64,000 nucleotides of DNA, taken from positions 1-64,000 of the forward strand of contig JAUIKS010000027.1 in the NCBI GenBank assembly GCA_030430565.1, given 5' to 3'. Below are positions 35,129 through 44,386 of this stretch, piece by piece. Source of the stretch: Polyangia bacterium. GTDB lineage: Bacteria > Myxococcota_A > Polyangia > Nannocystales > Nannocystaceae. Both the position numbers and the translations under genes were made by a program. Every line of letters starts with the position of its first letter. Position 1 is the first letter of the stretch. Below the pieces are notes generated by a model, which saw only the letters and a program-made list of their open reading frames with translations, ran no database searches and was not told the DNA's origin.

Positions 35129-37576
35129 ATGGCGGACCTCTCACGCGCTCGCGTCGCTCGTCCTCTGCTGCTCGCATGCTGCTTGGTGTTCGCTTGTTCT
35201 CCTCGCGCGTCGACGAGCGCGACCGGCGACTCGGCAGGTCGCGCGGCCGAGAGCTCGGCGAGCGGTGCGCTCGACAGCGCCGGCTCGTCCGCGAGCGAGG
35301 GCGCTCGCTTCCTCGGCGACGCGCTGCCGGGCGCGGACCCGCTGCCCGCCGCGGTCGCCGACGCGCTCGAGCGCGCCTGGGCGGCGCGGCCCGAGGGCTA
35401 CACGCCGCGGACCCGGCACACCACCGAAGAGGGCGCGCCGCGCTTCAGCAACCGCCTGCTGCTCGAGACCTCGCCCTACCTGCGCCAGCACGCGCACAAC
35501 CCCGTCAACTGGCGCCCCTGGGGCGAGGAGGCGCTGGCGGACGCGCGCGCGCTCGGGCGCCCGATCTTCCTCAGCGTCGGCTACTCGACCTGTCACTGGT
35601 GCCACGTCATGGAGGAAGAGTCCTTCGAAGACGAGGAGATCGCGGCGCTGCTCAACAGCCGCTTCGTCGCGATCAAGGTCGACCGCGAGGAGCGACCCGA
35701 CATCGACGGCGTGTTCATGCAGGTCGTGCGGCTGATGACGCGCCGCGGCGGCTGGCCGATGACCGTGGTCTTGACGCCCGACGGCAAGCCGTTCTTCGGC
35801 GCGACCTACATCCCGCCGCGCGCGGGGGCACGAGGCTCGCGCAGGGGCCTGCTCGAGATCCTCGAGGAGCTCGCCGACAGCTACGAGCAGGAGCCCGCGA
35901 AGGCGCGCGCGCGCGGCGAGCAGATCGCCGGCGCGCTGCAGCGCGCGAACACGCCCAAGCCGCCGGGCGAGGTCCCGGGCGCCGAGGTGATCGACGCCTA
36001 CCTCAAGCGCCAGCGCGGGCGCTTTGATGCGGTCCACGGGGGCTTTGGCCCGGCGCCGAAGTTCCCGCCCAGCGACGCGCTCGCGCTGCTGCTGCGCGCG
36101 CACCGGCGGCGCCCGGACGCGGACGGGCAGCTGCTCGACATGGTCACGCGCACGCTCGAGGCGATGGCCGCCGGCGGGATTCACGATCAGGTCGGCGGCG
36201 GCTTTCATCGCTACTCCACCGACGCGCGCTGGCTCGTGCCGCACTTCGAGAAGATGCTCTACGACAACGCGCAGCTGGCGGTCTCGTACCTCGAGGCGCA
36301 CCAGGTCACCGGCCGCGAGGACTTCGCGGCCGTCGCCGCGCGCACGCTCGACTACGTCGCGCGCGAGATGACCGCGCCCGAGGGCGGCTTCTACTCGGCG
36401 ACCGACGCCGACAGCCTGACGCCGGAGGGCGCGCGCGAGGAGGGCTACTTCTTTACGTGGACCCCGGACGAGCTCGAGGCGGGGCTCGGCCCCGAGCTCG
36501 CGGGCTGGTTCGCCGCGGCCTACGGCGTGAGCGCCAGCGGCAACTTCGAGGGTCGCTCGATCCTCCACCTCCCGCGCCCGTTGAGCGAGACCGCGGCCAC
36601 GCTCGGGCAGCCGCCGGAGTCGCTCGAGCGCGCGCTCGCGGGCGCGCGAGACTCGCTCTACGCGCTGCGGCGCGAGCGTCCGCCGCCGCTGCGCGACGAC
36701 AAGATCCTCACCGCCTGGAACGGCCTGATGATCGCGGCCTTCGCCCGCGGCGCGCTCGTGCTCGGGCGCGACGACTATCGCGAGCGCGCGGCCCGGGCCG
36801 CGACCTTCCTCGAGGAGCAGCTCCTCGACGAGGCCGGGCAGCCGCGGCGGAGCTATCGAGACGGCCGGGCCGCCGGGCCGCCGGTGCTCGACGACTACGC
36901 GTTCACGATCCACGGGCTGCTCGAGCTGCACGAGGCGACCGGCGACGCGCGCTGGCTGAGCCGCGCGCTCGCGCTGCAGCGCTCGCAAGACCAGCGCTAC
37001 CGCGACGCGGAGACCGGCGCGTACTTCATGACGGCGCACGACGCCGAGTCTTTGCTCGCGCGCGAGCTGCCCGACCACGACGGCGCGACCCCCTCGGGCA
37101 ACTCGTTGACGCTGCACAACCTCCTGCGGATCGCGCTGCTGACCGGCGACGCCGGCGCCCAGGAGCGGGCCGACGCACTGCTCGGGGCCTTCGCCACCTC
37201 GCTGCGCGAGCGCGGCGGCGGCCTGGCGGTCATGCTCGCCGGCCTGGAGCGCGCGCTCGACCGCGCGCGCGAGGTCTTCATCATCGTCCCGGAGGACGCC
37301 GGCGCGGCGCAGGCAGAGCCGCTGCTCGCCGTGGTGCGCGGGGCGTATCTGCCCAACCGCGCGCTGCTCGTGCTGCGCGAGGGCCCGCAGCTCGCGGCCA
37401 ACGTCGCGCTGGTGCCGGCGCTCGCGGGCAAGCGCGCGCTCGCGGGTGCACCGACCGCCTACGTGTGCGAGCGGGGCCGCTGCGAGCTCCCGACCTCGGA
37501 CCCTGACGTGCTCCGTCAACAGCTCGCCGTCACGACGCCGCTGGAGTCATCGGTCTTAAAAGACACCCAGCCGTGA
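35129..37576 (+). CDS. YyaL/SSP411 family protein (thioredoxin-like + (a/a)6 barrel), lipoprotein
   Basis: 815 aa. N-terminal signal with lipobox VFAC and a Ser/Ala linker, unusual for this family, which is normally cytosolic. The N-terminal domain is the DUF255 thioredoxin-like fold: SPYLRQHAHNPVNWRPWGEEA, then FLSVGYSTCHWCHVM with the CxxC pair, and ERPDIDGVFM. The remaining 550 residues form the (alpha/alpha)6 barrel related to N-acylglucosamine epimerases and glycosidases: KFPPSDALALL, GGIHDQVGGGFHRYSTD, HFEKMLYDNAQL, DADS, and LTAWNGLMIAAFA. Catalytic role unproven. The lipid anchor suggests a periplasmic version. Confidence 0.88.
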   Translation: MADLSRARVARPLLLACCLVFACSPRASTSATGDSAGRAAESSASGALDSAGSSASEGARFLGDALPGADPLPAAVADALERAWAARPEGYTPRTRHTTEEGAPRFSNRLLLETSPYLRQHAHNPVNWRPWGEEALADARALGRPIFLSVGYSTCHWCHVMEEESFEDEEIAALLNSRFVAIKVDREERPDIDGVFMQVVRLMTRRGGWPMTVVLTPDGKPFFGATYIPPRAGARGSRRGLLEILEELADSYEQEPAKARARGEQIAGALQRANTPKPPGEVPGAEVIDAYLKRQRGRFDAVHGGFGPAPKFPPSDALALLLRAHRRRPDADGQLLDMVTRTLEAMAAGGIHDQVGGGFHRYSTDARWLVPHFEKMLYDNAQLAVSYLEAHQVTGREDFAAVAARTLDYVAREMTAPEGGFYSATDADSLTPEGAREEGYFFTWTPDELEAGLGPELAGWFAAAYGVSASGNFEGRSILHLPRPLSETAATLGQPPESLERALAGARDSLYALRRERPPPLRDDKILTAWNGLMIAAFARGALVLGRDDYRERAARAATFLEEQLLDEAGQPRRSYRDGRAAGPPVLDDYAFTIHGLLELHEATGDARWLSRALALQRSQDQRYRDAETGAYFMTAHDAESLLARELPDHDGATPSGNSLTLHNLLRIALLTGDAGAQERADALLGAFATSLRERGGGLAVMLAGLERALDRAREVFIIVPEDAGAAQAEPLLAVVRGAYLPNRALLVLREGPQLAANVALVPALAGKRALAGAPTAYVCERGRCELPTSDPDVLRQQLAVTTPLESSVLKDTQP

Positions 37577-37686
37577 GCCGCGCCGCGCCGCCGCGCGCGG
37601 CTTCGTGATACCGTCACTACGGCCCGCTCTCGTGCGTCTGTACGCTCGTACGTCTGTACGCGGGCTCGTTGACCTTGAGCGTGCGC

Positions 37687-39423
37687 ATGGCCCAGAACTC
37701 GAACGCGTCGCGCGGCTGGATCGTCGCGCTGAGCTTGCTCGCGCCCGCCGCGTGCACGGGCGGCGAGACGACGACGGAGACCACGGAGACGAGCGAGGGC
37801 GAGACGAGCGAGGGCTCGGAGACCGCGGGCGCGACGGGCTCCCCCACGACGGGCTCCCCCACGACAGGCTCTCCCACGACCGGAGGGCCCACGAGCGGTG
37901 ACGGCGACGGAGACGGAGACGGAGACGGTGACGGTGACGGTGACGGAGACGGTGACGGAGACGGTGACGGAGACGGAGACGGCGACGGAGACTCGCTGTG
38001 TGAGCGCCTCGGCGAGCTGCGTGGCATCCACGCGCTGCACGAGTCCTTTATGGCGCTCGCGCTCACCGACCAGCGGATCAACTCCTACTTCTTAAACGCG
38101 GACGTCAACCTGAGCTACAGGACAGGCTGTCTCGACGAGCAGCTCGCCGCGTTCGCGCGCTGCGAGGGCGCGCGCTACGGCTGCGACGACATGCTCACGG
38201 CCCACGCCGGCCTCGGGATCTCGAGCCAGGACTTCGACGACCTGCTCGAGGACTTCTCGCTGGCGCTCGCCGAGCACAAGGCCGAGTACGCGCCCGCGCT
38301 CACCGACGACGACATCGCGCAGATCGTCGCGTCGCTCGCGGCGACGGCGGGCGACATCGTCGAGGACCCGAGCGGCGACGCGACGATCTACCAGCGCGTC
38401 GGGCGGAAGCCGGCGCTGCTCTCGATCGTCGGCGCGCCCGGCGAGGCCGGCTCGCTCGCGGACGCGATCGCGGCGGATGTGGCGATCAACGGCTTCTTCG
38501 ACGGCGTCGACTTCGCGCGCTTCAACACCTGCCTCACGAGGCAGCTTGCGAGCCTCGACGGGCCGGCGCGCTACGGCCTCGAGGTCGACCCGCCGCCGGG
38601 GATCGAGCCCGGGGTCGGCTTCGGCGAGGAGTGCCGCGACATGTGCTCGAGCCACGCCGGGCTGACGAATCCGGGCATGGGGGACGCCGCGATCGCGAGC
38701 TGGGACTTCGAGCTCCTGGTCGCGCACCTCTCGGCGGCCATGGACGGCGAGGGCGTCGACCCCGAGGATCAGCTCAAGCTGATCGAGGCGCTCGGGCCGC
38801 TGTGCATGGAGATCGTCGCGGACCCGACGAGCTGCCCCGGCTTCGAGCTCGTGACCGCCGAGGTCGTCGCCGCGCAGCTCGGCGTCGCGCTCAAGGACGG
38901 GCTCTACGACGGCACGCTCGAGTCGATGGCCTGCGTCGAGCTCGAGGTCGAGGATCTCGGCGACGACGTCGACCGGGTGCACGACGTGAAGCTGCGGATC
39001 GGGCTCGACCACACGTGGGTCGGCGACACCACGGTCAAGCTCGAGAGCCCCGAGGGGACCGTGCTCACGGTCTGGAGCCGCCCGGGCCTGCTCGAGCCGG
39101 TCGACGACGGGGCCGAGTGCTGCGGCTGGTCAGCAGATCTCTGGAAGGCGTTTCCGCTCGATCTCTACGATGGCGGACCGAACGACGCCGAGCTGATGGG
39201 CGAGGGCCTGCAGAGCGCCGACACGATCTGTCAGGACAACGCGCTGTGCGACTTCTTCAGCAACCCCGGCGCGGGCCCGGGCGTCAGCTTCGCCGACTTC
39301 AAGGGGGAGATCGCGCTCGGCACCTGGCGGCTGTGTGTCGGCGACGCGAGCTTCCTCGATCTCGGCACCCTCGACGCCGTGACGCTGACGGTCGACAAGA
39401 CGCGCGACTACTGCCCGGCCTGA
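37687..39423 (+). CDS. lipoprotein with (GD)16 linker, two truncated globin-like domains and P-domain
   Basis: 578 aa. Lipobox PAAC (Cys 23), Thr/Gly/Ser repeats, then 16 Gly-Asp pairs (residues 71-102). Residues 103-228 and 235-380 each follow the group-1 truncated haemoglobin layout: LCERLGELRGIHAL/YQRVGRKPALLSIV, RINSYF/AINGFF, and the F-helix DMLTAHAGLGI/DMCSSHAGL with candidate proximal haem His at H173 and H323. The tyrosine usually at B10 is Met in domain 1. From about 410 on: VHDVKLRIGLDHTWVGDTTVKLESPEGT and GTWRLCVGDASFLDLGTLDAVTLTV, the pattern of a proprotein-convertase P/Homo B domain. Surface haem or O2/NO binding is inferred. ATG 37687 chosen over TTG 37669. Confidence 0.7.
   Translation: MAQNSNASRGWIVALSLLAPAACTGGETTTETTETSEGETSEGSETAGATGSPTTGSPTTGSPTTGGPTSGDGDGDGDGDGDGDGDGDGDGDGDGDGDGDGDSLCERLGELRGIHALHESFMALALTDQRINSYFLNADVNLSYRTGCLDEQLAAFARCEGARYGCDDMLTAHAGLGISSQDFDDLLEDFSLALAEHKAEYAPALTDDDIAQIVASLAATAGDIVEDPSGDATIYQRVGRKPALLSIVGAPGEAGSLADAIAADVAINGFFDGVDFARFNTCLTRQLASLDGPARYGLEVDPPPGIEPGVGFGEECRDMCSSHAGLTNPGMGDAAIASWDFELLVAHLSAAMDGEGVDPEDQLKLIEALGPLCMEIVADPTSCPGFELVTAEVVAAQLGVALKDGLYDGTLESMACVELEVEDLGDDVDRVHDVKLRIGLDHTWVGDTTVKLESPEGTVLTVWSRPGLLEPVDDGAECCGWSADLWKAFPLDLYDGGPNDAELMGEGLQSADTICQDNALCDFFSNPGAGPGVSFADFKGEIALGTWRLCVGDASFLDLGTLDAVTLTVDKTRDYCPA
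37897..37992 (+). repeat. (GGN GAC)16 coding repeat, Gly-Asp linker
   Basis: Sixteen Gly-Asp codon pairs with variable third positions (ggt/gga/ggc), so slippage is limited while the amino-acid repeat is kept. The counterpart with 19 pairs lies at 2787-2900. Confidence 0.9.
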
Positions 39424-39701
39424 GCGCGGAGCCAGCAGCGCCGCCAGGCGGCGCTTGAGCGGCGTTCTCGTTGCTCGGGAGCGGAAGCGCGCGAGCGCGC
39501 GCGCTGCGGGCGGCGTCGGGCTGGCGTGACGGAGCAAACTCGAGATTCGCGAATTCGTGCCGGCGAATCGTACGCGAAAGTCCTGTGCGAGCCGGGAAGT
39601 TGCTGTAGAAACGCCCGGTGATTCCCGACAAGGCACGTCGGCGGCAGCGAAGCGAAGCAGCGTGAGCGGGAACGCTTTGGACAGAGAGAGCTGAGAACGG
39701 A

Positions 39702-40205
39702 ATGGGCAAAAAAGTTTTCGTGGGTGGACTCGCCTGGGCGACGGACGAAGCATCACTTCGTGCGCACTTCGAACAGGTAGGTCCCGTAGAGGACGCGCGC
39801 GTGATCACCGATCGCGACACAGGGCGTTCCCGCGGTTTTGGATTCGTCACTTTCAGTGACGCGACTGCAGCTGCAGCCGCGCTTGAAAACCTCAACGGCA
39901 CCGAGCTCGACGGTCGCTCGATCCGCGTCGACGAGGCGACGGATCGCCGCGGCGGTGGCGGTGGCGGCGGCGGCGGCTACCGTGGCGGTGGCGGCGGCGG
40001 CGGCTATGGCGGCGGCGGCGGCGGCGGCTACGGCGGTGGTGGCGGCGGCGGCGGCTACGGCGGTGGCGGCGGCGGTGGCTACGGTGGCGGCGGTCGTGGC
40101 CGCGGCGGCAGCGGCGGCGGCGGTCGTGGCGGTCGCGGCGGCGGTCGTGGCGGTCGCGGCGGAGGCCGTGGCGGTCGTGGCGGCGGCGGCGGTCGCGACT
40201 GGTAG
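39702..40205 (+). CDS. RRM-type glycine-rich RNA-binding protein
   Basis: 167 aa. One RNA recognition motif (residues 1-80) with RNP2 VFVGGL and RNP1 RGFGFVTF, aromatic RNA-contact residues in place. The tail is Gly-rich with Tyr and Arg (YGGGGG units, then RGG boxes: RGGRGGGRGGRGG). This architecture is known from cyanobacterial Rbp proteins and myxobacterial cold-responsive RbpA-type proteins, acting as RNA chaperones. The RGG tail may favour phase separation. A 278-bp upstream region without a gene, relatively AT-rich near 39540-39620, likely holds the promoter and leader; gagaacgg precedes ATG 39702. Confidence 0.9.
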   Translation: MGKKVFVGGLAWATDEASLRAHFEQVGPVEDARVITDRDTGRSRGFGFVTFSDATAAAAALENLNGTELDGRSIRVDEATDRRGGGGGGGGGYRGGGGGGGYGGGGGGGYGGGGGGGGYGGGGGGGYGGGGRGRGGSGGGGRGGRGGGRGGRGGGRGGRGGGGGRDW

Positions 40206-40233
40206 GGCGCTTCGCGCTGAACCCAACAACAAC

Positions 40234-40262
40234 GCGCCGGCCAGGTCCCCTGGCCGGCGCGC
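40234..40262. terminator. strong hairpin terminator between convergent genes
   Basis: Perfect 13-bp stem CGCGCCGGCCAGG/CCTGGCCGGCGCG with 3-nt loop tcc, 28 bp after the RRM gene stop and followed by gctgctttct. It serves the RRM gene and possibly the convergent hydrolase gene. Confidence 0.8.
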
Positions 40263-40295
40263 TGCTTTCTCGCGCTCCTGGCGGAGCCCAGCCGG

Positions 40296-42752
40296 CTACT
40301 CAGCCGGCTCGTTCGAGAACGTCTGGTAGGTGCGGCAGGGCTGCCCGCGCAGCGACGGGCACGCGGGCAGCGGCGTCGGCACGTCGATGTTGGGGACCAC
40401 GGGCAGCACGATGCTCGAGGCCTGCTCGCTGTTGTGACCGACCGTGTGGGTCACCTCCTCGCCGCCGAAGTCGTGGAGGATGAAGGACCACTCCGCCCGC
40501 GTGCCGCCGGGGTCGTCGATCGCGACGCGGATCGACGAGCCCGCGCGGAACACATGTCCGAACGGGAAGATCTCGACGCGCGCGAAGGTCCACTCGCCCG
40601 GCACGAGCGGCGTGAAGTCCGACTCGAGATGGGTGTGCACGGGGCGCAGCTCCGTGGACTTCGACTCGTCGATCGTGCGGTGGCTCGCGCGCAGCCAGCC
40701 CGACTGCACGTACATCTCCTCGCCGTCGGGGCGGACCTCGGTGATCGTGACCTCGAGGTCGGCCTCGTTCGCGGTCGAGCGGATCCACAGGTCGGCGCTC
40801 GCCGGCCCGATCATCACGACGTCCTCGGCGAGCGGCGGGGACTCGAACGCGGCCGCGAAGCCCTCCTGCTCGTTCGGCCAGTTCCAGTTCGGGAGCGCGG
40901 AGTTGATGTCGCCGCTGAGGGTCGTGACGGAGCCGGCCTCGGGGTCGTGCGTCCACTGCGAGGCGCCGCCGTCGGCCGGCGCCGTCGCTTGATTGAGCGC
41001 GCCCCAGGGCTGCAGGTACCAGCGCTGCGGCGTGAGCTCGGTCAGCGGCCACTGGTCGAAGCTCTGCTCAAACGACTTGATCGGCAGGCCGGGCGCCTCG
41101 CCGGGCGCGCCGCCCATGCCGAACAGGATGCGGACCGGCGGCTCGGCCTCGTAGGCCGCGAGCGCGCTCTCGTAGGAGTCGTACATCAGGAAGCGGTCCG
41201 GCGGGAGCGGGACCGGGTCGCCGAAGAACTCCTGGAACAGCAGCGGCGCCAGGGTGCGCACGAGCTCGGGGATCTCGGGGATCTCCTTCTTGACGTAGAA
41301 GCTCAGGAAGTGGTTCCACTCGATCAGCAGGTCGGGCGTGTAGCCGTCAGCGTGGACGCCGTTGTAGCCGTTGTAGCGGACGATATCCGTCCCGGTGAAT
41401 TGGTCCCAGAGCGCCGGGAACTGCCCGCCGGTCTGCTCGTCCTGCCAGGCGCCGGCCGTGAAGATCGGGACCGTGATCTGGTCGACGAAGGTCAGCGGGT
41501 TCAGGTCGTCGAGCTCGGGGTTGTAGAAGGGGTTCGCCAGGGCCTTGGCGACCGCGTCGACCTTCTGCCCGTGGAGCTTTTGGTTCTCCTCGCAGATCGT
41601 GTCGCCGGCGTCGACCTGGTCCTGCTCCCAGCCCTGGCCGTAGGGGTCGGCGTTGCCGACCACGTTCTCGGCCCAGTTCAGCGCGAAGCCCTGGTTGAAG
41701 ATGCCGCCCGGCGCGAGCGTCGAGGTCGAGATGTCGGCGATGATCGACAGCGGCGAGATCGCGATCAGGCTCGGCGGGTTCTCGCGCGCGATGAACAGCT
41801 GGCTGATCCCGGGGTAGGAGAGGCCCGCGAGGCCGACCTCGTGGTCCTTCACCCAGTCCTGGGCGGCGACCGCCTCGACGATGTCGTAGCCGTCGAGCGC
41901 CTGCAGGGGTTCGAAGTAGTCGTAGGCGCCGCCTGAGCAGCCGGTCCCGCGCATGTTGACGCCGACGGTGGCGAAGCCCATGAGCCCGGCGATCGTCCCC
42001 GAGGGGTGGTTCGGGTTGTCGCAGAGGACAGGCAGATCGACGCACAGCGACTCGATGTCGATCCCCAGCCCGCCCGCGTCGATCGGCGCGCCCGGCTTGG
42101 ACGGCTCGTAGCCCGAGTAGTTGATCAGCGTCGGGTAGGGGCCCTCCTCGGGCGGACCGGGCAGCGAGACATAGATCGAGAGCTTGGTGCCGTCGCGGGT
42201 CTCGATGTAGCCGAAGCCAGGGCCGAGCTCCTGGCCGTCGTAGAACGCCTGGTCGGGCGTGCTGTTGTGCTTCGACAACACGGTGAGCGGCCACTCGCGA
42301 TCGTCGCCGTCCATGGTCTCGACGGAGTAGCCGCTGCCCGGCTCGAGCAGGCGGAACACGAGCCCGCCGTACTCGTCGACGGTGCCGCTGGCGACCTCCG
42401 CCCCGGTCTCGTCGAGGACCCGGAGCTTCGTGCCGGGCGTCGCGTTCCAGACGTGCAGCTGCTCGACGCTCTCGCGCACGTCGAAGGTCGCCTCGGAGCC
42501 CATCGGCTCGCCATCGGTGGCGTCGGTGTCGGCCTCCGTCGCGCCGCTGGTCATCGCGTCGGTCGCGTCGCCCTCGGTGTCGGTGCCCGCGTCGGTGGCG
42601 GGCTCGAGGGAGTCGGTGTGGATGCTGTAGTTACACGCGCTGGCGGAGAGCGCGAGCGCGAGCATGAGCAGGGTTGAGGACGCGATCGCGCGGGCCGGTC
42701 GCGTGAGCGCGAGCTCGAAGGGCTGGGGCGAAGACGGCTCGGTCATGATCAA
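40296..42752 (-). CDS. CocE/NonD family hydrolase (S15 peptidase-like) lipoprotein
   Basis: 818 aa, longer than usual CocE (about 600). Signal with lipobox SASAC (about residue 40), a Thr/Asp linker, a small beta domain, then the X-Pro dipeptidyl-peptidase fold. Nucleophile Ser is in GLSYPGISQ, the acid probably in FTAGAWQDEQTGG, and the His in YNGVHADGY. Oxyanion-side landmarks are PTLINYSGYEPSKPG and NMRGTGCSGG. The C-terminal jelly-roll domain (VMIGPASADLWIRSTANEADLEVTITEV, then SIRVAIDDPGG) is typical of the family. Secreted peptidase or esterase of unknown substrate. A second in-frame ATG lies at 42746. Confidence 0.85.
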   Translation of the reverse strand: MIMTEPSSPQPFELALTRPARAIASSTLLMLALALSASACNYSIHTDSLEPATDAGTDTEGDATDAMTSGATEADTDATDGEPMGSEATFDVRESVEQLHVWNATPGTKLRVLDETGAEVASGTVDEYGGLVFRLLEPGSGYSVETMDGDDREWPLTVLSKHNSTPDQAFYDGQELGPGFGYIETRDGTKLSIYVSLPGPPEEGPYPTLINYSGYEPSKPGAPIDAGGLGIDIESLCVDLPVLCDNPNHPSGTIAGLMGFATVGVNMRGTGCSGGAYDYFEPLQALDGYDIVEAVAAQDWVKDHEVGLAGLSYPGISQLFIARENPPSLIAISPLSIIADISTSTLAPGGIFNQGFALNWAENVVGNADPYGQGWEQDQVDAGDTICEENQKLHGQKVDAVAKALANPFYNPELDDLNPLTFVDQITVPIFTAGAWQDEQTGGQFPALWDQFTGTDIVRYNGYNGVHADGYTPDLLIEWNHFLSFYVKKEIPEIPELVRTLAPLLFQEFFGDPVPLPPDRFLMYDSYESALAAYEAEPPVRILFGMGGAPGEAPGLPIKSFEQSFDQWPLTELTPQRWYLQPWGALNQATAPADGGASQWTHDPEAGSVTTLSGDINSALPNWNWPNEQEGFAAAFESPPLAEDVVMIGPASADLWIRSTANEADLEVTITEVRPDGEEMYVQSGWLRASHRTIDESKSTELRPVHTHLESDFTPLVPGEWTFARVEIFPFGHVFRAGSSIRVAIDDPGGTRAEWSFILHDFGGEEVTHTVGHNSEQASSIVLPVVPNIDVPTPLPACPSLRGQPCRTYQTFSNEPAE

Positions 42753-42986
42753 TCAACTCCTCGGTCAGTCAGACAGTCACGCCGCGCGCGCAAGTACGTC
42801 AAAAACCAACGTTCGGGGACCGCGCGACGCGGCATCATACCGTGGCCGCGCGCGCGCTACTACGCCGCGCTCGCGCGTGGGCGCGGCGCTCGATACCGCG
42901 CGAGCGGGCGCGCGGTGGTGGTTGTATGTACAGACTCGATCGCGCGCGCGCCGGAGGAATCACGTTTGGTGTACGGTCTCGCCAGC

Positions 42987-44048
42987 ATGGACGCGGACGG
43001 GCACATCAGGCTCCAGACGGTCTTTCAAGGGACCATCGCCCTCATCGCGGTCGGCTTCCTGCTGCAGATCACGAGCGCGTTCACGATCCCCTTCGTGATC
43101 GCGGCGCTCCTGGTCGTCGCGCTCGCGCCCATCCAGGATTGGCTCGAGGCGCGCCGGGTCCCGCGCGGGCTCGCGTCGACGATCGTCCTGCTCGGGCTGT
43201 TCCTCGTGGTGTTCGGGCTCGGGGTCCTGGTCTACGACTCGGTCCGCTCGGTGACCCGGGGGATTCACGACTACGTGGAGGGCGGCAAGGAGCTGCTGCT
43301 CAGGCTGGACGCGCTGGCGGTGGAGCGCTTCGGGGTGTCGCTCAGGGACGAATTCGCGCAGGGCGAGTCGGGGAGCTCGCTCGCGGATCTGTTCTCGCAG
43401 GGCGGGGTCATCGAGGCGATCAACTCGAGCCTCGGCTCGTTTATGGGCTTCTTCTCGGGCCTGCTGCTGACGGTGCTGTTCTTGCTGTTCATCCTCGGCA
43501 GCCGCGGCCTGATGATGGAGAAGCTGCGTCACTTCTTCGCCGACCGCGACTTCGACGAGGCGGACACCCAAGAGATCATCAAGACGGTCACGCAGCAGGT
43601 GCAGGCGTACCTGGTCCTGAAGACGTTGATCAGCCTGGGGACGGGCGCGGCGGTGTGGGTGGTGGCCTACGCGTTCGGGCTGGACTTCCCGATCGTGTGG
43701 GGGTTTTTGACCTTCCTGCTCAATTACATCCCGAGCATCGGGCCGATCATCGCGTCGGCGCCGCCGATCGCGATCGCGTTCCTGCAGTTCGAGAGCCCGT
43801 GGACGGCGCTCTTGGTGTCGGTCTTGATCCTGGTGGTGCAGTTCGTGTCGGGGAACGTGATCGAGCCGAAGATCATGGGCGATCGGCTGAACCTCAACAT
43901 CGTGGTGGTGTTGATGAGCCTGTTCGTGTGGGGGCTGGTCTGGGGCTTCGCCGGGATGGTCCTCTCGGTGCCGCTGACGGCGTGCGTCAACATCGTGCTG
44001 GCGAATACTCGACGTTTTAAGAATATTTCGGTCTGGCTTTCGGGCTAG
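42987..44048 (+). CDS. AI-2E family transporter (TqsA/PerM-like)
   Basis: 353-aa inner-membrane protein with about eight helices: two pairs at the N-terminus (TIALIAVGFLLQI, FVIAALLVVAL), a soluble middle (residues 95-170), then the conserved half. The family signatures are FPIVWGFLTFLLNYIPSIGPIIASAPP and VLILVVQFVSGNVIEPKIMGDRLNL. Members export quorum signals or small solutes, or act as Na+/H+ antiporters; substrate cannot be told. ATG 42987 was preferred because the upstream in-frame codons (to 42915) are not family-like. A T-run (44052-44058) follows soon after the stop. Confidence 0.9.
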   Translation: MDADGHIRLQTVFQGTIALIAVGFLLQITSAFTIPFVIAALLVVALAPIQDWLEARRVPRGLASTIVLLGLFLVVFGLGVLVYDSVRSVTRGIHDYVEGGKELLLRLDALAVERFGVSLRDEFAQGESGSSLADLFSQGGVIEAINSSLGSFMGFFSGLLLTVLFLLFILGSRGLMMEKLRHFFADRDFDEADTQEIIKTVTQQVQAYLVLKTLISLGTGAAVWVVAYAFGLDFPIVWGFLTFLLNYIPSIGPIIASAPPIAIAFLQFESPWTALLVSVLILVVQFVSGNVIEPKIMGDRLNLNIVVVLMSLFVWGLVWGFAGMVLSVPLTACVNIVLANTRRFKNISVWLSG

Positions 44049-44386
44049 ATCGCTTTTTTTGCTGTCGGTGAGCACCGAGTGGCGATTGGACGCGAGGTAG
44101 CGTCCTTGGTGAGTACCGCGGGGCTCTTGGAGAAAGGGGCGGGGGGCGCTCCATGCGGGACGCGCATGACCGACGCCCTTCGGGCGCCGGTCAACGGTTT
44201 AAGTCCTCTTGCGACCCCGCCCCTCCCTCTCCGCCCCGCGGCTGGGGGCTCTCGGGCTCGTGCTGTCGGCGGTTGGGCGCTCTCGGGCGTGGTTCGACCC
44301 TCGGGCTTGGTTCTCGCGTTGGTGTCCGAACGGGCAGGTTGGAGCATCCGGCTCGGGGCGCGCGGAACGCATTGAAAAAACAGGGT
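44049..44386. other. intergenic region, no gene seen
   Basis: 338 bases between the transporter and the carotenoid oxygenase. It contains several imperfect copies of gggctctcggg-like words (44245-44315). The open frame running through it in phase with the oxygenase is Arg/Gly-rich and unlike the family. Confidence 0.45.

Noticed and set aside
35141..37519. 792-codon minus-strand frame opposite the YyaL-like gene
   Set aside because: Antisense shadow; the plus strand has the complete family signature.
37897..37992. GD-coding repeat read as a non-coding satellite or CRISPR
   Set aside because: Stays in frame inside a gene with signal peptide, and codon third positions vary while the amino acids stay constant.
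39753..40232. Ala/Thr repeat frame antisense to the RRM protein
   Set aside because: It is the reverse reading of GGC-rich RGG/YGG codons, with no independent support.
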